Notes under the pieces: model-generated
The model's input: the letters and a program-made list of their open reading frames with translations, nothing else
Database searches by the model: none
Told to the model about the DNA's origin: nothing
Shown here: piece after piece, positions 50,443 through 59,637 of the stretch
Layout of the letters: every line of letters starts with the position of its first letter
Numbering within the stretch: position 1 is the first letter of the stretch
From: an uncultured Acidiphilium sp.
GTDB taxonomy: Bacteria; Bacillota; Clostridia; Christensenellales; Borkfalkiaceae
Length of the DNA stretch: 64,000 nucleotides
Assembly: GCA_902495325.1 (NCBI GenBank)
Contig: CABUWK010000007.1
Coordinates: 1 to 64,000, forward strand
Direction of reading: 5' to 3'
Made by a program: the position numbers and the translations under genes

Positions 50443-51438
50443 TCAGTCTGCTTTCTTGCAGGCTTTCGAAAGCCTGTTCATCACGCCGACGTCTACGTCG
50501 CTTCCCGTATCCACGACGAACGCGATGACGATATCCGCTTTTTCTTCCGCTTCGTGCAGCTTGTCGTAAAGATGAAAGGCAATCTCTTCCGCCGTTTTTC
50601 CGAGAGAGAGAACGTTTCCGTTTACCCTCTTTGCGATCTCTTCGTCGCACATGAAATAAGGCTTTTTGCCTTCGGCAAGGGATCTGTCGTACAAAGCCTG
50701 AGCCTTTGCGACCTCGTTCCTTTCAAATAACGCCGTTTCGCACTTCGGGCAATAATGGCGATATTTCATTCCCGGCGCACGGATCTTATCCGTCGGTTTG
50801 TTGGCGGAATAAAGGCATTTTCCGACCACTTTCGTGATCATATCCGCCGTGACGAGCCCGCTTCTCAGAATGATCGGCGTATCCGTCGTCACGTCGAGCA
50901 CGGTGCTTTCGATGCCGCCCGTACATTGCCCGCCGTCGAGGATCAGAGGGATCTTCCCGTTCAGGTCCTCGTACACGTGCCATGCGGTCACGGGGCTCGT
51001 GTGTTTGGAAACGTTTGCCGACGGCGCCGCCACGGGCACGTTCACCGCTTTCAGAAACTCCTGCGCCCCGGGATGAGACGGAATGCGGATCCCGACGGTA
51101 TCAAGCCCGCAGGTAGCGACGGGACTGATCAGTCCTTTGCTCTTGTAAACCATCGTCAGCGGTCCGGGAAGAAACGCTTCGCGCAGTTTGTAAACGTAGT
51201 CATGATCGACGCGTACCAGTTTTTCCACGTCGTAATCTTTATGAACGTGAACGATCAGCGGATTGTCGGCGGGTCTCCCCTTCGCCTCGTAGATCTTCTT
51301 TACCGCCTCGTCGGAATAAGCGATCGCCCCGAGTCCGTAAACCGTTTCCGTCGGAAAGCCGACAAGCTCATTCCGTAAAATGTAATTCCTTGCAAGATCC
51401 AAGGATTTATCGTTGATTTTTAAAACTTCCGTATTCAT
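50443..51438 (-). CDS. ywlC: L-threonylcarbamoyladenylate synthase (Sua5/YwlC type)
   Basis: This enzyme makes threonylcarbamoyl-AMP for t6A37 modification of tRNA. The 331-residue protein has the YrdC domain (about 10-195) with GFPTETVYGLGA, KIYEAKGRPADNPLIVHV, and SANVSKHTSP, followed by a linker and a C-terminal Sua5 domain from about 235 (APGMKYRHYCPK is the linker start). The two-domain form is the Sua5/YwlC type rather than the short TsaC type. It lies 25 bases after dnaB and before rpiB. Confidence 0.93.
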   Translation of the reverse strand: MNTEVLKINDKSLDLARNYILRNELVGFPTETVYGLGAIAYSDEAVKKIYEAKGRPADNPLIVHVHKDYDVEKLVRVDHDYVYKLREAFLPGPLTMVYKSKGLISPVATCGLDTVGIRIPSHPGAQEFLKAVNVPVAAPSANVSKHTSPVTAWHVYEDLNGKIPLILDGGQCTGGIESTVLDVTTDTPIILRSGLVTADMITKVVGKCLYSANKPTDKIRAPGMKYRHYCPKCETALFERNEVAKAQALYDRSLAEGKKPYFMCDEEIAKRVNGNVLSLGKTAEEIAFHLYDKLHEAEEKADIVIAFVVDTGSDVDVGVMNRLSKACKKAD

Positions 51439-51463
51439 GATCTTTTATCCCGCAACCCTTTTC

Positions 51464-52948
51464 TCAACCGAAAATATCATCGATGTTTTCCGACTCTTCC
51501 GGCGGAACGGGAACGAAATCGTCCTGCGGTCCGGCGGGTTCTTCTGCGGGGTATTCCTTTTCGCGACGGCGGTTTCCTCCCGGAATCTGGGAATCGTCGA
51601 TATAACTCGCGGGCATGTTGATGAATTTCGACTGCTCGCCTTTAAAGAGAAGTTCGAAGGAATCGCACTGCCCGGCTCTGTTCTTCGCGAGGATGATCTC
51701 CGCGACGTTCTTCTTGACCTTGCCCTGCTCGATCTCCTTTTCTTCCGCCGCTTTGTCCGGGCGGTGAATGAACATGACGATATCGGCGTCCTGTTCGATT
51801 GCGCCCGATTCGCGCAGGTCGGAAAGCTGAGGTCTCTGCCCTTTTCTTGCCGTGATCATACGGGAAAGCTGAGAAAGCGCGAGCACGGGAACGTCGAGTT
51901 CCTTTGCGATCATCTTCAGGCTTCGGGAGATCTCCGTCACTTCCTGTTGTCTCGAATCGCTCTGTTTCACGGCGTTCATCAGCTGAATGTGGTCGACCAC
52001 GATAAGGTCGAGCCTGCCCTGGCGGCTTTTGAGCCTGCGGCATTTGGAGAGAATCTCGGGGCAGGTCGTCATGGAAGTGTCGTCCACGAAAATTTTCGTA
52101 TCGCCGAGCACTTTACTCGCCGTCCAGAGTTTCTGCCAGTCCTCTTCCTGCAATTTTGCCTTCAACGCGTCCTGATTGGAAACGTTTGCGACGGAACAGA
52201 GCATTCTCTGCGCGAGTTCTTCCTTCGTCATTTCGAGGGCGAACACGGCGCAGACCGCTTTCTCTTTGATGGCGACGTTTTCCACGATGTTCATCGCGAG
52301 CGTCGTTTTACCGATAGAAGGTCTTGCCGCCAGAATGATGAGGTTTCCCGCATGCAAGCCGTTCGTCAGATTATCGAGCCCGGTAAAACCCGTTTTCAAT
52401 CCCTGGAAATAATCTTTGTCTTTCTGAATGTTCTCGAATTTATCGAGGATCCCCTGAAGTTTCCCCGTAATGTTTTCGAGATTGCTCTTATCCTGTTCTT
52501 CGGAGATATCGTAAACGCTCTTTTCGGCAAAAGCGAGAGATCTCGCCTGGTTATCCGAATCGCGGCATTCGGTAATGATATCCTGCGCCGCTCGCATCAG
52601 TTTCCGGAGCGTACCGTCTCTCTGTACGATATCGAGATAGTATTTGTAGTTTGCCGCGGAAGGGGTGATCCTCGTGAGATCGGACAGATAATCGATCCCG
52701 CCCGCCCGTTCGAGCGTCGAATTTTTTTCGAGAGCGTCCGCAAGCGTCACGAGGTCGACCGGCTGGTTTTTCGCAGCGATGGAAGCCATGGCTTCGAAAA
52801 TCAGCTTGTGCGATTCCGGATAGAAATCGCTTTCTTTAAGGCTCGATATAATGTCGCTCTGCAACTCGCCGTCGATCAGGATCGAACCGAGAACGGCTTG
52901 TTCCGCTTCTATGTTGTGTGGCATTTCATTGCCGTTCGCACGAGGCAT
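51464..52948 (-). CDS. dnaB: Replicative DNA helicase DnaB
   Basis: DnaB (Bacillus DnaC) is the hexameric helicase that unwinds DNA at the replication fork. The 494-residue protein has the N-terminal domain starting around PHNIEAEQAVLGSIL, a linker, and a RecA-like C-terminal domain with Walker A ARPSIGKT near residue 205 and DLIVVDHIQLM (Walker B). There is no sign of an intein. The start at 52948 has AGGAAG upstream, so I prefer it to the internal Met at residue 9. The last ~35 residues are acidic and disordered-looking. Its candidate loader is encoded on the plus strand at 59638. Confidence 0.97.
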   Translation of the reverse strand: MPRANGNEMPHNIEAEQAVLGSILIDGELQSDIISSLKESDFYPESHKLIFEAMASIAAKNQPVDLVTLADALEKNSTLERAGGIDYLSDLTRITPSAANYKYYLDIVQRDGTLRKLMRAAQDIITECRDSDNQARSLAFAEKSVYDISEEQDKSNLENITGKLQGILDKFENIQKDKDYFQGLKTGFTGLDNLTNGLHAGNLIILAARPSIGKTTLAMNIVENVAIKEKAVCAVFALEMTKEELAQRMLCSVANVSNQDALKAKLQEEDWQKLWTASKVLGDTKIFVDDTSMTTCPEILSKCRRLKSRQGRLDLIVVDHIQLMNAVKQSDSRQQEVTEISRSLKMIAKELDVPVLALSQLSRMITARKGQRPQLSDLRESGAIEQDADIVMFIHRPDKAAEEKEIEQGKVKKNVAEIILAKNRAGQCDSFELLFKGEQSKFINMPASYIDDSQIPGGNRRREKEYPAEEPAGPQDDFVPVPPEESENIDDIFG

Positions 52949-53013
52949 AATAATCTTCCTTTTCTTAGATTTTATCTGCGTTTTTTGAGATAATTACGTT
53001 TTACGGAACCGAT

Positions 53014-54789
53014 TTAAAGATTCTCGAATTCATCAAGCGTCGAACGGAAGGAATCCATAGCCGCCTTGAAGGCGTCCTTCTTCGTGAGGTCCACGCCGGC
53101 GAGCTTGAGAAGGTTCACGGGGCTGTCCGACCCGCCGGAAGAAAGGAACTTGAAATAATCGTCTACCGCAGGTTTTCCTTCCTTATAGATCCTCTCCGCG
53201 ATCGAGATCGCGCTGATGATACCCGTCGCGTATTTATACACGTAGAAAGAAGTATAGAAATGGGGAATGCGCGCCCATTCGTAAGCAATCTCGTCGTCGG
53301 AAACGATGTCGTTGCCGTAATATTTTTTGTTGAGTTCGAGATATTTTCCGTTCAGATAATCTTTCGTGAGCGGAACACCCTTCTCCGCCGCGTCGTGTGC
53401 GAGATATTCGAATTCCGCAAACATCGTCTGGCGGAAAAGCGTGGTGCGGATCATATCCATATAGTAAGAGCAAAGGTATTTCTTCAGCTTTTTGTCATCC
53501 GAATTTTTCAGAAGGTATTTCAGAAGAAGAACTTCGTTCACCGTCGAAGCAACTTCCGCCACAAAGATCTTGTAGCTCGATTTCGCCTTCGGCTGATACT
53601 TGTCCGAATGATAGGAGTGCATGGAATGCCCGAGTTCGTGCGCGATGGTAAACAAGTCGTGACTGGTCTTCTGATAGTTCAGAAGCACATAGGGGTGCGG
53701 CATGCCGTAAACGTCGATGCTGTACGCGCCGCTTCTCTTCCCTTCCGTTTCTTCCACGTCGATCCAGCCTTCGTCGTGCGCGCGCTGAAGAAGCTTTCCG
53801 TATTCCTCGCCTAAAGGAGCAAGCCCTTTCTTCACGAGTTTAAACGCATCTTCGTAGGAAAGGCTGATATCCGTGTTTTCGACGAGCGGCGTGTAAATAT
53901 CGTACATGTGAAGTTCGTCCACGCCGAGGATATTCTTTCTGTCCTTTACGTAGCGATGAAGCACCGGAAGCCCTTCTTCCACGCTTTCGAGAAGATTCTC
54001 GTACACGACGGGTTCCACGTCTTCCTGCGAAAGAGCCTTTTCGAGACAGCTTCCGTATTTGCGGGCGCGCGCAAGATACACGTCCGTATTCACATTGCCG
54101 ATATAAGTTGCGGAAATGGTATTGATCAGAGAGATAAACGCTTTATAATAGGCTTTGAACGCCTTTTCTCTTACCGCCCTGTCTTCCGACTGCAGAAGCA
54201 CGCCGTACATGCCGTGAGATACGGTGACCTTCTTTCCGTTCACCTCGATCTCGGGGAACGGAAGATCCGCATTGTTTATCATGGAGAAAATATCGTGGAA
54301 ACCGCTGAAAACCTGTCCGCCGAGCGCGAGAAGATTTTCGCATTCCTTGGAAAGCACGTGCGGTTTTTCCTTGAGCAGACAGGAAAGCATATAATCGTAA
54401 TCGGAAAATTCGGGATCCGCGATGATATCTTTCAGCGTTTCGTCGGGAAGCGCCGTCAGCTCCGGCGTGATAAAAGAAACGCCCGAAGAGTAACGGACAA
54501 GGAGATTTTCCACTCTGGACAAAAGCGCCGCCGCGGAAGAATCTCTCGTATCGAGGTCCTTCAGCATATACGCATACACGTCCATTTTTTCGAGAGCGGT
54601 CTCCGTCTCGTCCATTTCTTTCAGGCATTTCAGAAGTGTTTTCTTGTCGGAAAGTTTTCCTTCGTACTTACCGAAATCGATTTTTGCGGACACTTCGTCG
54701 AAAAGCTTGTCAAACGCTTCCCGGGAAGAAAATATGTCCGTCATCTTCCACTTATACTCTTCTTTTACTTCGCTTCTTTTCATCGGCAT
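53014..54789 (-). CDS. pepF: Oligoendopeptidase F
   Basis: PepF is an M3B zinc metallopeptidase that degrades intracellular oligopeptides. The 591-residue product has the typical length, the active site HELGH at residues 384-388 (TIAHELGHSMHSYHS), the downstream glutamate in FVAEVASTVNE, and the AYEWARIPHFY segment. AGGAGAG is seven bases before the ATG. No signal peptide is present. It lies between a small membrane protein and dnaB. Confidence 0.95.
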   Translation of the reverse strand: MPMKRSEVKEEYKWKMTDIFSSREAFDKLFDEVSAKIDFGKYEGKLSDKKTLLKCLKEMDETETALEKMDVYAYMLKDLDTRDSSAAALLSRVENLLVRYSSGVSFITPELTALPDETLKDIIADPEFSDYDYMLSCLLKEKPHVLSKECENLLALGGQVFSGFHDIFSMINNADLPFPEIEVNGKKVTVSHGMYGVLLQSEDRAVREKAFKAYYKAFISLINTISATYIGNVNTDVYLARARKYGSCLEKALSQEDVEPVVYENLLESVEEGLPVLHRYVKDRKNILGVDELHMYDIYTPLVENTDISLSYEDAFKLVKKGLAPLGEEYGKLLQRAHDEGWIDVEETEGKRSGAYSIDVYGMPHPYVLLNYQKTSHDLFTIAHELGHSMHSYHSDKYQPKAKSSYKIFVAEVASTVNEVLLLKYLLKNSDDKKLKKYLCSYYMDMIRTTLFRQTMFAEFEYLAHDAAEKGVPLTKDYLNGKYLELNKKYYGNDIVSDDEIAYEWARIPHFYTSFYVYKYATGIISAISIAERIYKEGKPAVDDYFKFLSSGGSDSPVNLLKLAGVDLTKKDAFKAAMDSFRSTLDEFENL

Positions 54790-54838
54790 AACTGTTCTCT
54801 CCTTTTTTTCTGATAAATTGTTATTGCTTTTATCTTCG

Positions 54839-55411
54839 TTAATGTTTTTTATCTTCCTCGAACGCCTCGAAAACGTCTTCTTCCGCCTTTAAGCCATAAG
54901 AGAGAAGAACGTTCGCGTGCGTAACGTAAGTAATAATGTCTCCGTTATTCAGTGCGGGCATCGGCTTTTCTTTGTCAACAAGCACGTGGCGGCGCATGTA
55001 TTCCTGCGTTTTGTCCGACCACTCCAGCACGACCATCACGTGAAAATCCACGTTTCTTACCGTTTCGATATCCTCTTCGTTCGACAAAAAAGTGCTCACG
55101 TTTTTCTGTTTCTGCCCCGTGCGGATATCGCTTAAAAGAACGTAATACGCTTTCGCCCGTTTGAAAGGGATCCCGAGGAACACGAAAGAAAATGCGGCGA
55201 TCAGAAAGGAAAACACTCCCTCGAGCACGAGATAAAGGTTTTTCTGCCCTCTGATCGCATCCGTCGACTGGTAAGGAAGCTGCAGAAAAAGCACGTATAC
55301 CGCGGCACAGGCGGCAAGCCCGATCCCGAGCACGATGAAATAGATGAGTTTCATCTTGTTTTTTTGTTTTAAGGCGTTTTCGTAATCGCCGTCTTCGTAT
55401 AAATTCGTCAT
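54839..55411 (-). CDS. Hypothetical membrane protein with cytoplasmic domain
   Basis: I do not recognise a family with confidence. The 190-residue protein has two strong membrane helices at about 22-44 and 62-83, followed by a ~100-residue soluble domain with alternating strands (NVDFHVMVVLEWS, MRRHVLVDKEKPM, DIITYVTHANVLLSYG) and an acidic tail. GGAG precedes the ATG. It lies between lepB and pepF on the same strand. The topology and beta-rich domain resemble small envelope proteins of unknown function. Confidence 0.75.
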   Translation of the reverse strand: MTNLYEDGDYENALKQKNKMKLIYFIVLGIGLAACAAVYVLFLQLPYQSTDAIRGQKNLYLVLEGVFSFLIAAFSFVFLGIPFKRAKAYYVLLSDIRTGQKQKNVSTFLSNEEDIETVRNVDFHVMVVLEWSDKTQEYMRRHVLVDKEKPMPALNNGDIITYVTHANVLLSYGLKAEEDVFEAFEEDKKH

Positions 55412-55472
55412 ATCGTTCTCCGATCGCTGTTTTCCGTTCCGGCTTTTCCGAAAGCTGAGCCGGTCGCGGTTT

Positions 55473-56075
55473 TCAGATATATTTGTAAAGCCATTGCAGC
55501 CGGTAACGCTGATCCACGACCCATTGATGCACGACGCCCATCACGGCGGAAGTTTTCATCGGTCCGAGCGCGCGCCCGTCCTGGCTGTGATAGCGGTTGT
55601 CTCCCATCACGAAGATCTCGTCATCCGCCAGCGTGTAAGAGAAAAGCCCCGTTCCCCTGAGATAGGTGCCCTTTCCGAATTCGGGATCGAAATAGGCGTA
55701 AGGCTCGTCCAAAATCGTCTCCGTGCCGTCCGCCGATATTCTGTGCACCCTGCCCTCTTCGTCGTTTCTGATCGTGTCTCCCGGCATACCGATGATCCGC
55801 TTCACATAGTTCGTGTTATCGCTTATTTTTATGATCACGATATCGCCGTAAGAGTAAGAGGACAATTTATCCATCAGGAGCAGATCGCCGTCCTCGATCG
55901 TCATGTTCATCGATTTTCCGTCGACCGTGACCGGTTCGAACCAGAAAATTTTCATAAACAACACGAAAACCAGCAATACGAGCACCACGGTCAGAAGCGC
56001 GTTCAGCACTTTATCCGTGCGGTCGTTTTTTTTCTGTCCGAGAAGGAGAGATCTGTCGAAAACAATTTCGCTCAT
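55473..56075 (-). CDS. lepB: Type I signal peptidase
   Basis: LepB cleaves signal peptides on the outer face of the membrane. The 200-residue protein has one N-terminal membrane helix at about 24-44, the nucleophile Ser55 in VDGKSMNMTIEDGD, the general base Lys92 in YVKRIIGMPGDT, and the conserved box MGDNRYHSQDGR. The usual SMxPT reads SMNMT, a mild variation. It is preceded by an alpha/beta hydrolase-like gene and followed by a small membrane protein. Confidence 0.94.
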   Translation of the reverse strand: MSEIVFDRSLLLGQKKNDRTDKVLNALLTVVLVLLVFVLFMKIFWFEPVTVDGKSMNMTIEDGDLLLMDKLSSYSYGDIVIIKISDNTNYVKRIIGMPGDTIRNDEEGRVHRISADGTETILDEPYAYFDPEFGKGTYLRGTGLFSYTLADDEIFVMGDNRYHSQDGRALGPMKTSAVMGVVHQWVVDQRYRLQWLYKYI

Positions 56076-56090
56076 TCTTTGCCAGCCCCT

Positions 56091-57761
56091 TCAGATCAAT
56101 AAGATATTGTTGACGGCAAACTTGCTGTCCGATTCGATCCGGAGCGCGAAAACGTTTCCGAATTTGCGGATCCCCATGCCGTCCGCCGTTTTGAAATCGA
56201 CGGCGTTCACGATCACGTTCTGCCAGATATTGCGGAGTTTGATCTCCGTCACGTAAGAAAACTCTCCGATCCCGTTCTCCGTTTTCGCCATCAGAACGAG
56301 GCGGAGTACGCAGAATTCCGCACAGTAAACGTCCGTTTTCAAAATGGAATTTTCGTTGAACGAACACCCGGGCTCGCCGAACTTATACGAGATAAGCCCG
56401 CATTGCGAATAGGCTCCGTAAATACCGCCCGGTCCCTCCACGAGCTGAATAAACTCGGAAGGCGAAACGAAAATGTTTTTATCCGTGGCGTTTTTGTCGT
56501 AAAAAGCGATCCCTTCGAGACCGTTGCGACTCGAATAAATGATGTTCGCCCTGCGGGAAACCACTTCTCCGATCTTTTTGCAGACGATCCGGGAGCTGAC
56601 GGAAAAACCGCTTTTATATCTTACGACCGCAAACGCAAAGATCTGTTTCGCGTTGCCGCCGATCAGGTATTCGAATTTTTTCTCTCCCGCCGAAGACGCC
56701 GTTTCCTCGCACGCGTACCAGTTCCTGAGAGCCGGCTCGATCACGCCTTCGTTCACGTAAAGCTTGCATTCCGCAGCTTTCTGCGAATCGTCGAATTTCA
56801 GCGTGAGCGTGAGATAATTGCCGTCCTGCTCTGCCGTAACGTCCGGACAGGCGGGGAAAACCTCTTTTCCGTCGCGCAGGTAATAGTCGTAAAAAAGTTC
56901 GATGTCCTTCTTGCAGTAGGTATCGAGATAAACGCCGTACGACGGGGCGAAATTGAAATAATATTTCGTCTGCGGATTGATCCGCGAAAGGGTGTCGCAT
57001 GCGCGGTCGCAATCGAAATTCGCATTGTTGGTGGAAGAAAGATAAAGGATCGGACACTTCGCGTATTGCGCGTAAGCGTGCGCGTCGACCGCGGCGATAA
57101 ACTTTCTTCTCTCCTCGTCCATATCGATATCTTTCTCGGAATAACGGGAAATGCCGCGGTATGCAGCCCAGCCCGCGCCGAACATCATAACGCTTGCCGA
57201 GATCCCCTCTTCCGTCGCCGCGAGCTGCCATGCGATGTTCGCTCCGTTTTTCACCGACAGAATACCGATCCGCCCGACGTTATCCATGCTTCTCAGAAAG
57301 CGAAGCGCGTATTTTTCGACGGCGACCCATTCGTACCAGCTGGTCTCTTTCGCGCTGCGGTCCACATAGTCCATCGCTCTGCCGCGCGTTTCGTAATTGG
57401 CATAAGACACGTCTTCCGGATATACGGTATAGTGTTCGCTGCCCTCCCTCTTTCCGTAAAGATCGACGGTTAAAACGGCGTAACCGAGTTTCACGTATTC
57501 GTTGATCGCGTCGTAATCGAAACGTTCCGGGATATCGGGGATGAAGAGCACGGCGTCGTGCTTCTTTCCGTCGTCCGGAACGACGAACGCTCCGTAAATG
57601 CGGACCCTGCCCTTTTTCGTCTTTCTGCCGGAAAAGCAATATTCGCCGTAATAAATCGAGTCGTATCTCATCTCGCTCAGCTTCGTCGGCTGAAGCGGAA
57701 GGTCGGCGTCGAACCCGTCCCATAAAGATACGGGAGTATAAAATTTCGAAAACTGAATCAT
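56091..57761 (-). CDS. Alpha/beta hydrolase-fold protein with degenerate active site
   Basis: A 556-residue protein whose N-terminal half (about 40-300) resembles acetyl xylan esterase-like alpha/beta hydrolases: GAFVVPDDGKKHDAVLFIPD, YAVLTVDLYGKREG, and the strand-turn-helix NVGRIGILSVKNGANIAW. The nucleophile elbow GxSxG is replaced by SVKNG at 169-173, with Lys171 in the serine position, and the expected Asp and His positions (SSTNNANFD, APSYGVYL) do not look canonical either. The C-terminal ~250 residues are beta-rich and unassigned. I start at the ATG ending at 57761, placed five bases after AGGAG. Catalysis is doubtful. Confidence 0.72.
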   Translation of the reverse strand: MIQFSKFYTPVSLWDGFDADLPLQPTKLSEMRYDSIYYGEYCFSGRKTKKGRVRIYGAFVVPDDGKKHDAVLFIPDIPERFDYDAINEYVKLGYAVLTVDLYGKREGSEHYTVYPEDVSYANYETRGRAMDYVDRSAKETSWYEWVAVEKYALRFLRSMDNVGRIGILSVKNGANIAWQLAATEEGISASVMMFGAGWAAYRGISRYSEKDIDMDEERRKFIAAVDAHAYAQYAKCPILYLSSTNNANFDCDRACDTLSRINPQTKYYFNFAPSYGVYLDTYCKKDIELFYDYYLRDGKEVFPACPDVTAEQDGNYLTLTLKFDDSQKAAECKLYVNEGVIEPALRNWYACEETASSAGEKKFEYLIGGNAKQIFAFAVVRYKSGFSVSSRIVCKKIGEVVSRRANIIYSSRNGLEGIAFYDKNATDKNIFVSPSEFIQLVEGPGGIYGAYSQCGLISYKFGEPGCSFNENSILKTDVYCAEFCVLRLVLMAKTENGIGEFSYVTEIKLRNIWQNVIVNAVDFKTADGMGIRKFGNVFALRIESDSKFAVNNILLI

Positions 57762-57897
57762 CGGCACTCCTGATGTCGGACAAAAGTCTCGCCCGGGCAG
57801 ATTTTACGCGGCAGAGCGGAAAGAACGTTCCTGAAAACGTCGCCTTCGCTTCCCTGCGCAGGCGCGCGCAAGACTACCCGCAGCGTATTTCTTAATC

Positions 57898-57926
57898 ATT
57901 ATACACCTTTTGAAAAAATATTGCGA
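57898..57926 (-). promoter_or_regulatory. Sigma-A promoter of the esterase-lepB operon
   Basis: TATAAT at 57898-57903 on the minus strand is preceded at 17 bases by TCGCAA (57921-57926), a weak -35. The -10 is consensus. It could feed the genes from 57761 down to the pgi terminator. Confidence 0.6.
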
Positions 57927-57996
57927 GAGTTCTGAGGGATAATTTTCGCTTTTTCTCAAATTTTCATGAATTTTTCCGTTTTTCCTTTCGGAAATC

Positions 57997-58025
57997 TTGA
58001 TTTTTTCGGCAAAATGTAATAAGAT
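57997..58025 (+). promoter_or_regulatory. Sigma-A-like promoter of dnaD-dnaC
   Basis: TTGATT (57997-58002), 17-base spacer, TAAGAT (58020-58025). The predicted start is near 58032, leaving a leader of about 105 bases. The -10 and start overlap the palindrome at 58016-58040. Confidence 0.6.
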
Positions 58026-58040
58026 TAAATCACTTATTAC
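58016..58040. promoter_or_regulatory. Candidate operator palindrome at the dnaD promoter
   Basis: GTAATAAG (58016-58023) and CTTATTAC (58033-58040) form a perfect inverted repeat with a 9-base centre. It covers the -10 hexamer and the expected transcription start, a position suited to a repressor. No matching known consensus was identified. Confidence 0.5.
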
Positions 58041-58136
58041 AGCGGCGTACGACCCGCCCTCTTCCCGATCGACCGGAGCTTTGCCGGCAGATCGTTGCGG
58101 AAAGGGACAGCGGGGTCGGCGCCGGGCGGAGATCCT

Positions 58137-59549
58137 ATGTCATTCTGTTCTTTTTCCGACGAGTATTGCGGAAAAAATTCGACTTCGGTCGACAATAAAT
58201 TCATACGTTCCTACCTTCCCGAAGCCACGGGAGACAGCGTGAAAGTTTACCTTTACGGGCTTTACCTCTGCGCGTCGGGAGAAGACGTTTCCCCCGACGT
58301 TTTTTCCGAAGTTCTCGGCATGGACAAAGCGACTGTTTCCGACTGTTTCCGCTTCTGGGAAGAATTCGGTCTGGTAAACGTGTTGTCGGAAGATCCACTG
58401 ATCGTCCGTTACCTTCCCGTCGAACCCCTTTCGCACAGGAAACCGAACGCTGAAAAATACACGCAGTTCAACAAATCGCTGCAGATCCTCATTCCCGACA
58501 GAATGATCACCACAAACGAATACTCGGCATATTTTTCGCTGATGGAAAACTACTCCATCCGCCCGGAAGCGTTGCTTATGATCGTGAAATACTGCGTCGA
58601 CTTAAAGGGGACGGCGATCGGATTCCGCTATATTCTGAAGGTCGCGGAAGATTTTGCCAACCGCGGTCTCACCACGCCCGCAAAGATCGAAAAAGAACTC
58701 ACCGACTACAATCTCCGCTCGGGAGAGATCGGAGAGATCCTCAAGATCGTTTCGCCGACAAAGAAAGCCGAAGTGGAAGACGTTGCCCTGTATGACAAAT
58801 GGATCAAGGATTATTCCTTCTCCCCGTCGGATATCGCCGCCGCGGCAAGATTAAGCAAAGCGAAAAGCATGGCGAAACTCGACAGAGAGCTCGCCGCTTT
58901 GTTCGCGGCAAAGAAAACGTCGAAAAAAGAGATCGGGGAATACTACGCGACGAGAAGCAAGCTGACGGAACTCGCGAGAAGCGTGGATCGAGCCCTCTCC
59001 GTGTACGTGGAAGTGATCGACCCCGTGGTAGACAATTATATTCTGCCGTGGACGAACCGAGGCTACGACGGCGAAACCCTGCTCTTCCTTTCGAATTATT
59101 GTTTCCGCAAAAACAGACGGACGCTGGAAGACATGAACCTGCTGATCGAAAAGCTTTATAAAAACGGTCTCGTCACCCTGCCTTCCATCGCGCAGTATAT
59201 GAAGGCAAACTCCGCGGACGACGAGTTTATCCGCAAACTTCTCTCTCTTGCCGGCATCGACAGAAAGATCGCCGAATGGGACAGAACGAACCTGAAAACG
59301 TGGCGGAGCTGGAATTTCTCGGACGAGATGATCGAAGAGGCTTTCCGCCTGACGGCGGGCAAGAACAATCCGATCCCTTACGTAAACGCCGTGCTTTCCG
59401 CCTGGAAAGCGGACAACGTGTTCTCGCCCGACAAGATCCGCAAAGCGCCCGCTCCGTCCGTTCAGAGCGGCGGCGGATTCCGTTCCAAAAATTACACGGC
59501 GGAAGAGCTCGACGCCCTGATCGACGATATCGACGACATCGACTTATAA
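58137..59549 (+). CDS. DnaD-domain replication initiation protein
   Basis: A 470-residue protein of the DnaD/DnaB-like primosomal family, which helps load the replicative helicase in Firmicutes. I start at the ATG at 58137, five bases after CGGAG. The N-terminal winged-helix-like domain (about 35-105) includes SVKVYLYGLYLCASG and LGMDKATVSDCFRFWEEFGLV. Two helical DnaB_2-like segments follow, with the repeating pattern ending TAGKNNPIPYVNAVLSAW (about 415-432), the family's YxxxIL-type motif region. The C terminus is acidic. The next gene is a DnaC/DnaI-type loader, which supports the assignment. Confidence 0.87.
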   Translation: MSFCSFSDEYCGKNSTSVDNKFIRSYLPEATGDSVKVYLYGLYLCASGEDVSPDVFSEVLGMDKATVSDCFRFWEEFGLVNVLSEDPLIVRYLPVEPLSHRKPNAEKYTQFNKSLQILIPDRMITTNEYSAYFSLMENYSIRPEALLMIVKYCVDLKGTAIGFRYILKVAEDFANRGLTTPAKIEKELTDYNLRSGEIGEILKIVSPTKKAEVEDVALYDKWIKDYSFSPSDIAAAARLSKAKSMAKLDRELAALFAAKKTSKKEIGEYYATRSKLTELARSVDRALSVYVEVIDPVVDNYILPWTNRGYDGETLLFLSNYCFRKNRRTLEDMNLLIEKLYKNGLVTLPSIAQYMKANSADDEFIRKLLSLAGIDRKIAEWDRTNLKTWRSWNFSDEMIEEAFRLTAGKNNPIPYVNAVLSAWKADNVFSPDKIRKAPAPSVQSGGGFRSKNYTAEELDALIDDIDDIDL

Positions 59550-59561
59550 TCTGTCCCTTTA

Positions 59562-59601
59562 CCATGCCGGACAAGAGTAATACGACCCTTGCCTGGCATG
59601 G
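59562..59601 (+). other. Stem-loop between dnaD-like and dnaC-like genes
   Basis: CCATGCCGGACAAG (59562-59575) and CTTGCCTGGCATGG (59588-59601) pair along 13 of 14 positions, one of them G-U, around a 12-base loop. It begins 13 bases after the dnaD-like stop and ends 36 bases before the dnaC-like ATG. No T-run follows, so it may be a processing or attenuation hairpin. Confidence 0.6.
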
Positions 59602-59637
59602 CAGGCACAACTATTTCGGATTTATACGGGAGGAACT

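Larger units (their letters stand above)
57762..58136. other. Divergent intergenic region with two promoters
   Basis: This 375-base gap separates the minus-strand esterase-like operon from the plus-strand dnaD-like gene. It holds one sigma-A-like promoter for each direction and a palindrome at 58016-58040. The minus-strand leader from about 57891 to the ATG at 57761 is about 130 bases and GC-rich; I recognised no riboswitch or small RNA in it. The central part (about 57905-58020) is AT-rich. Confidence 0.6.

Noticed and set aside
57762..57890. Possible riboswitch or small RNA in the long GC-rich leader of the esterase-like operon
   Set aside because: No conserved riboswitch core or known small-RNA motif was recognised; the GC content alone is not evidence.
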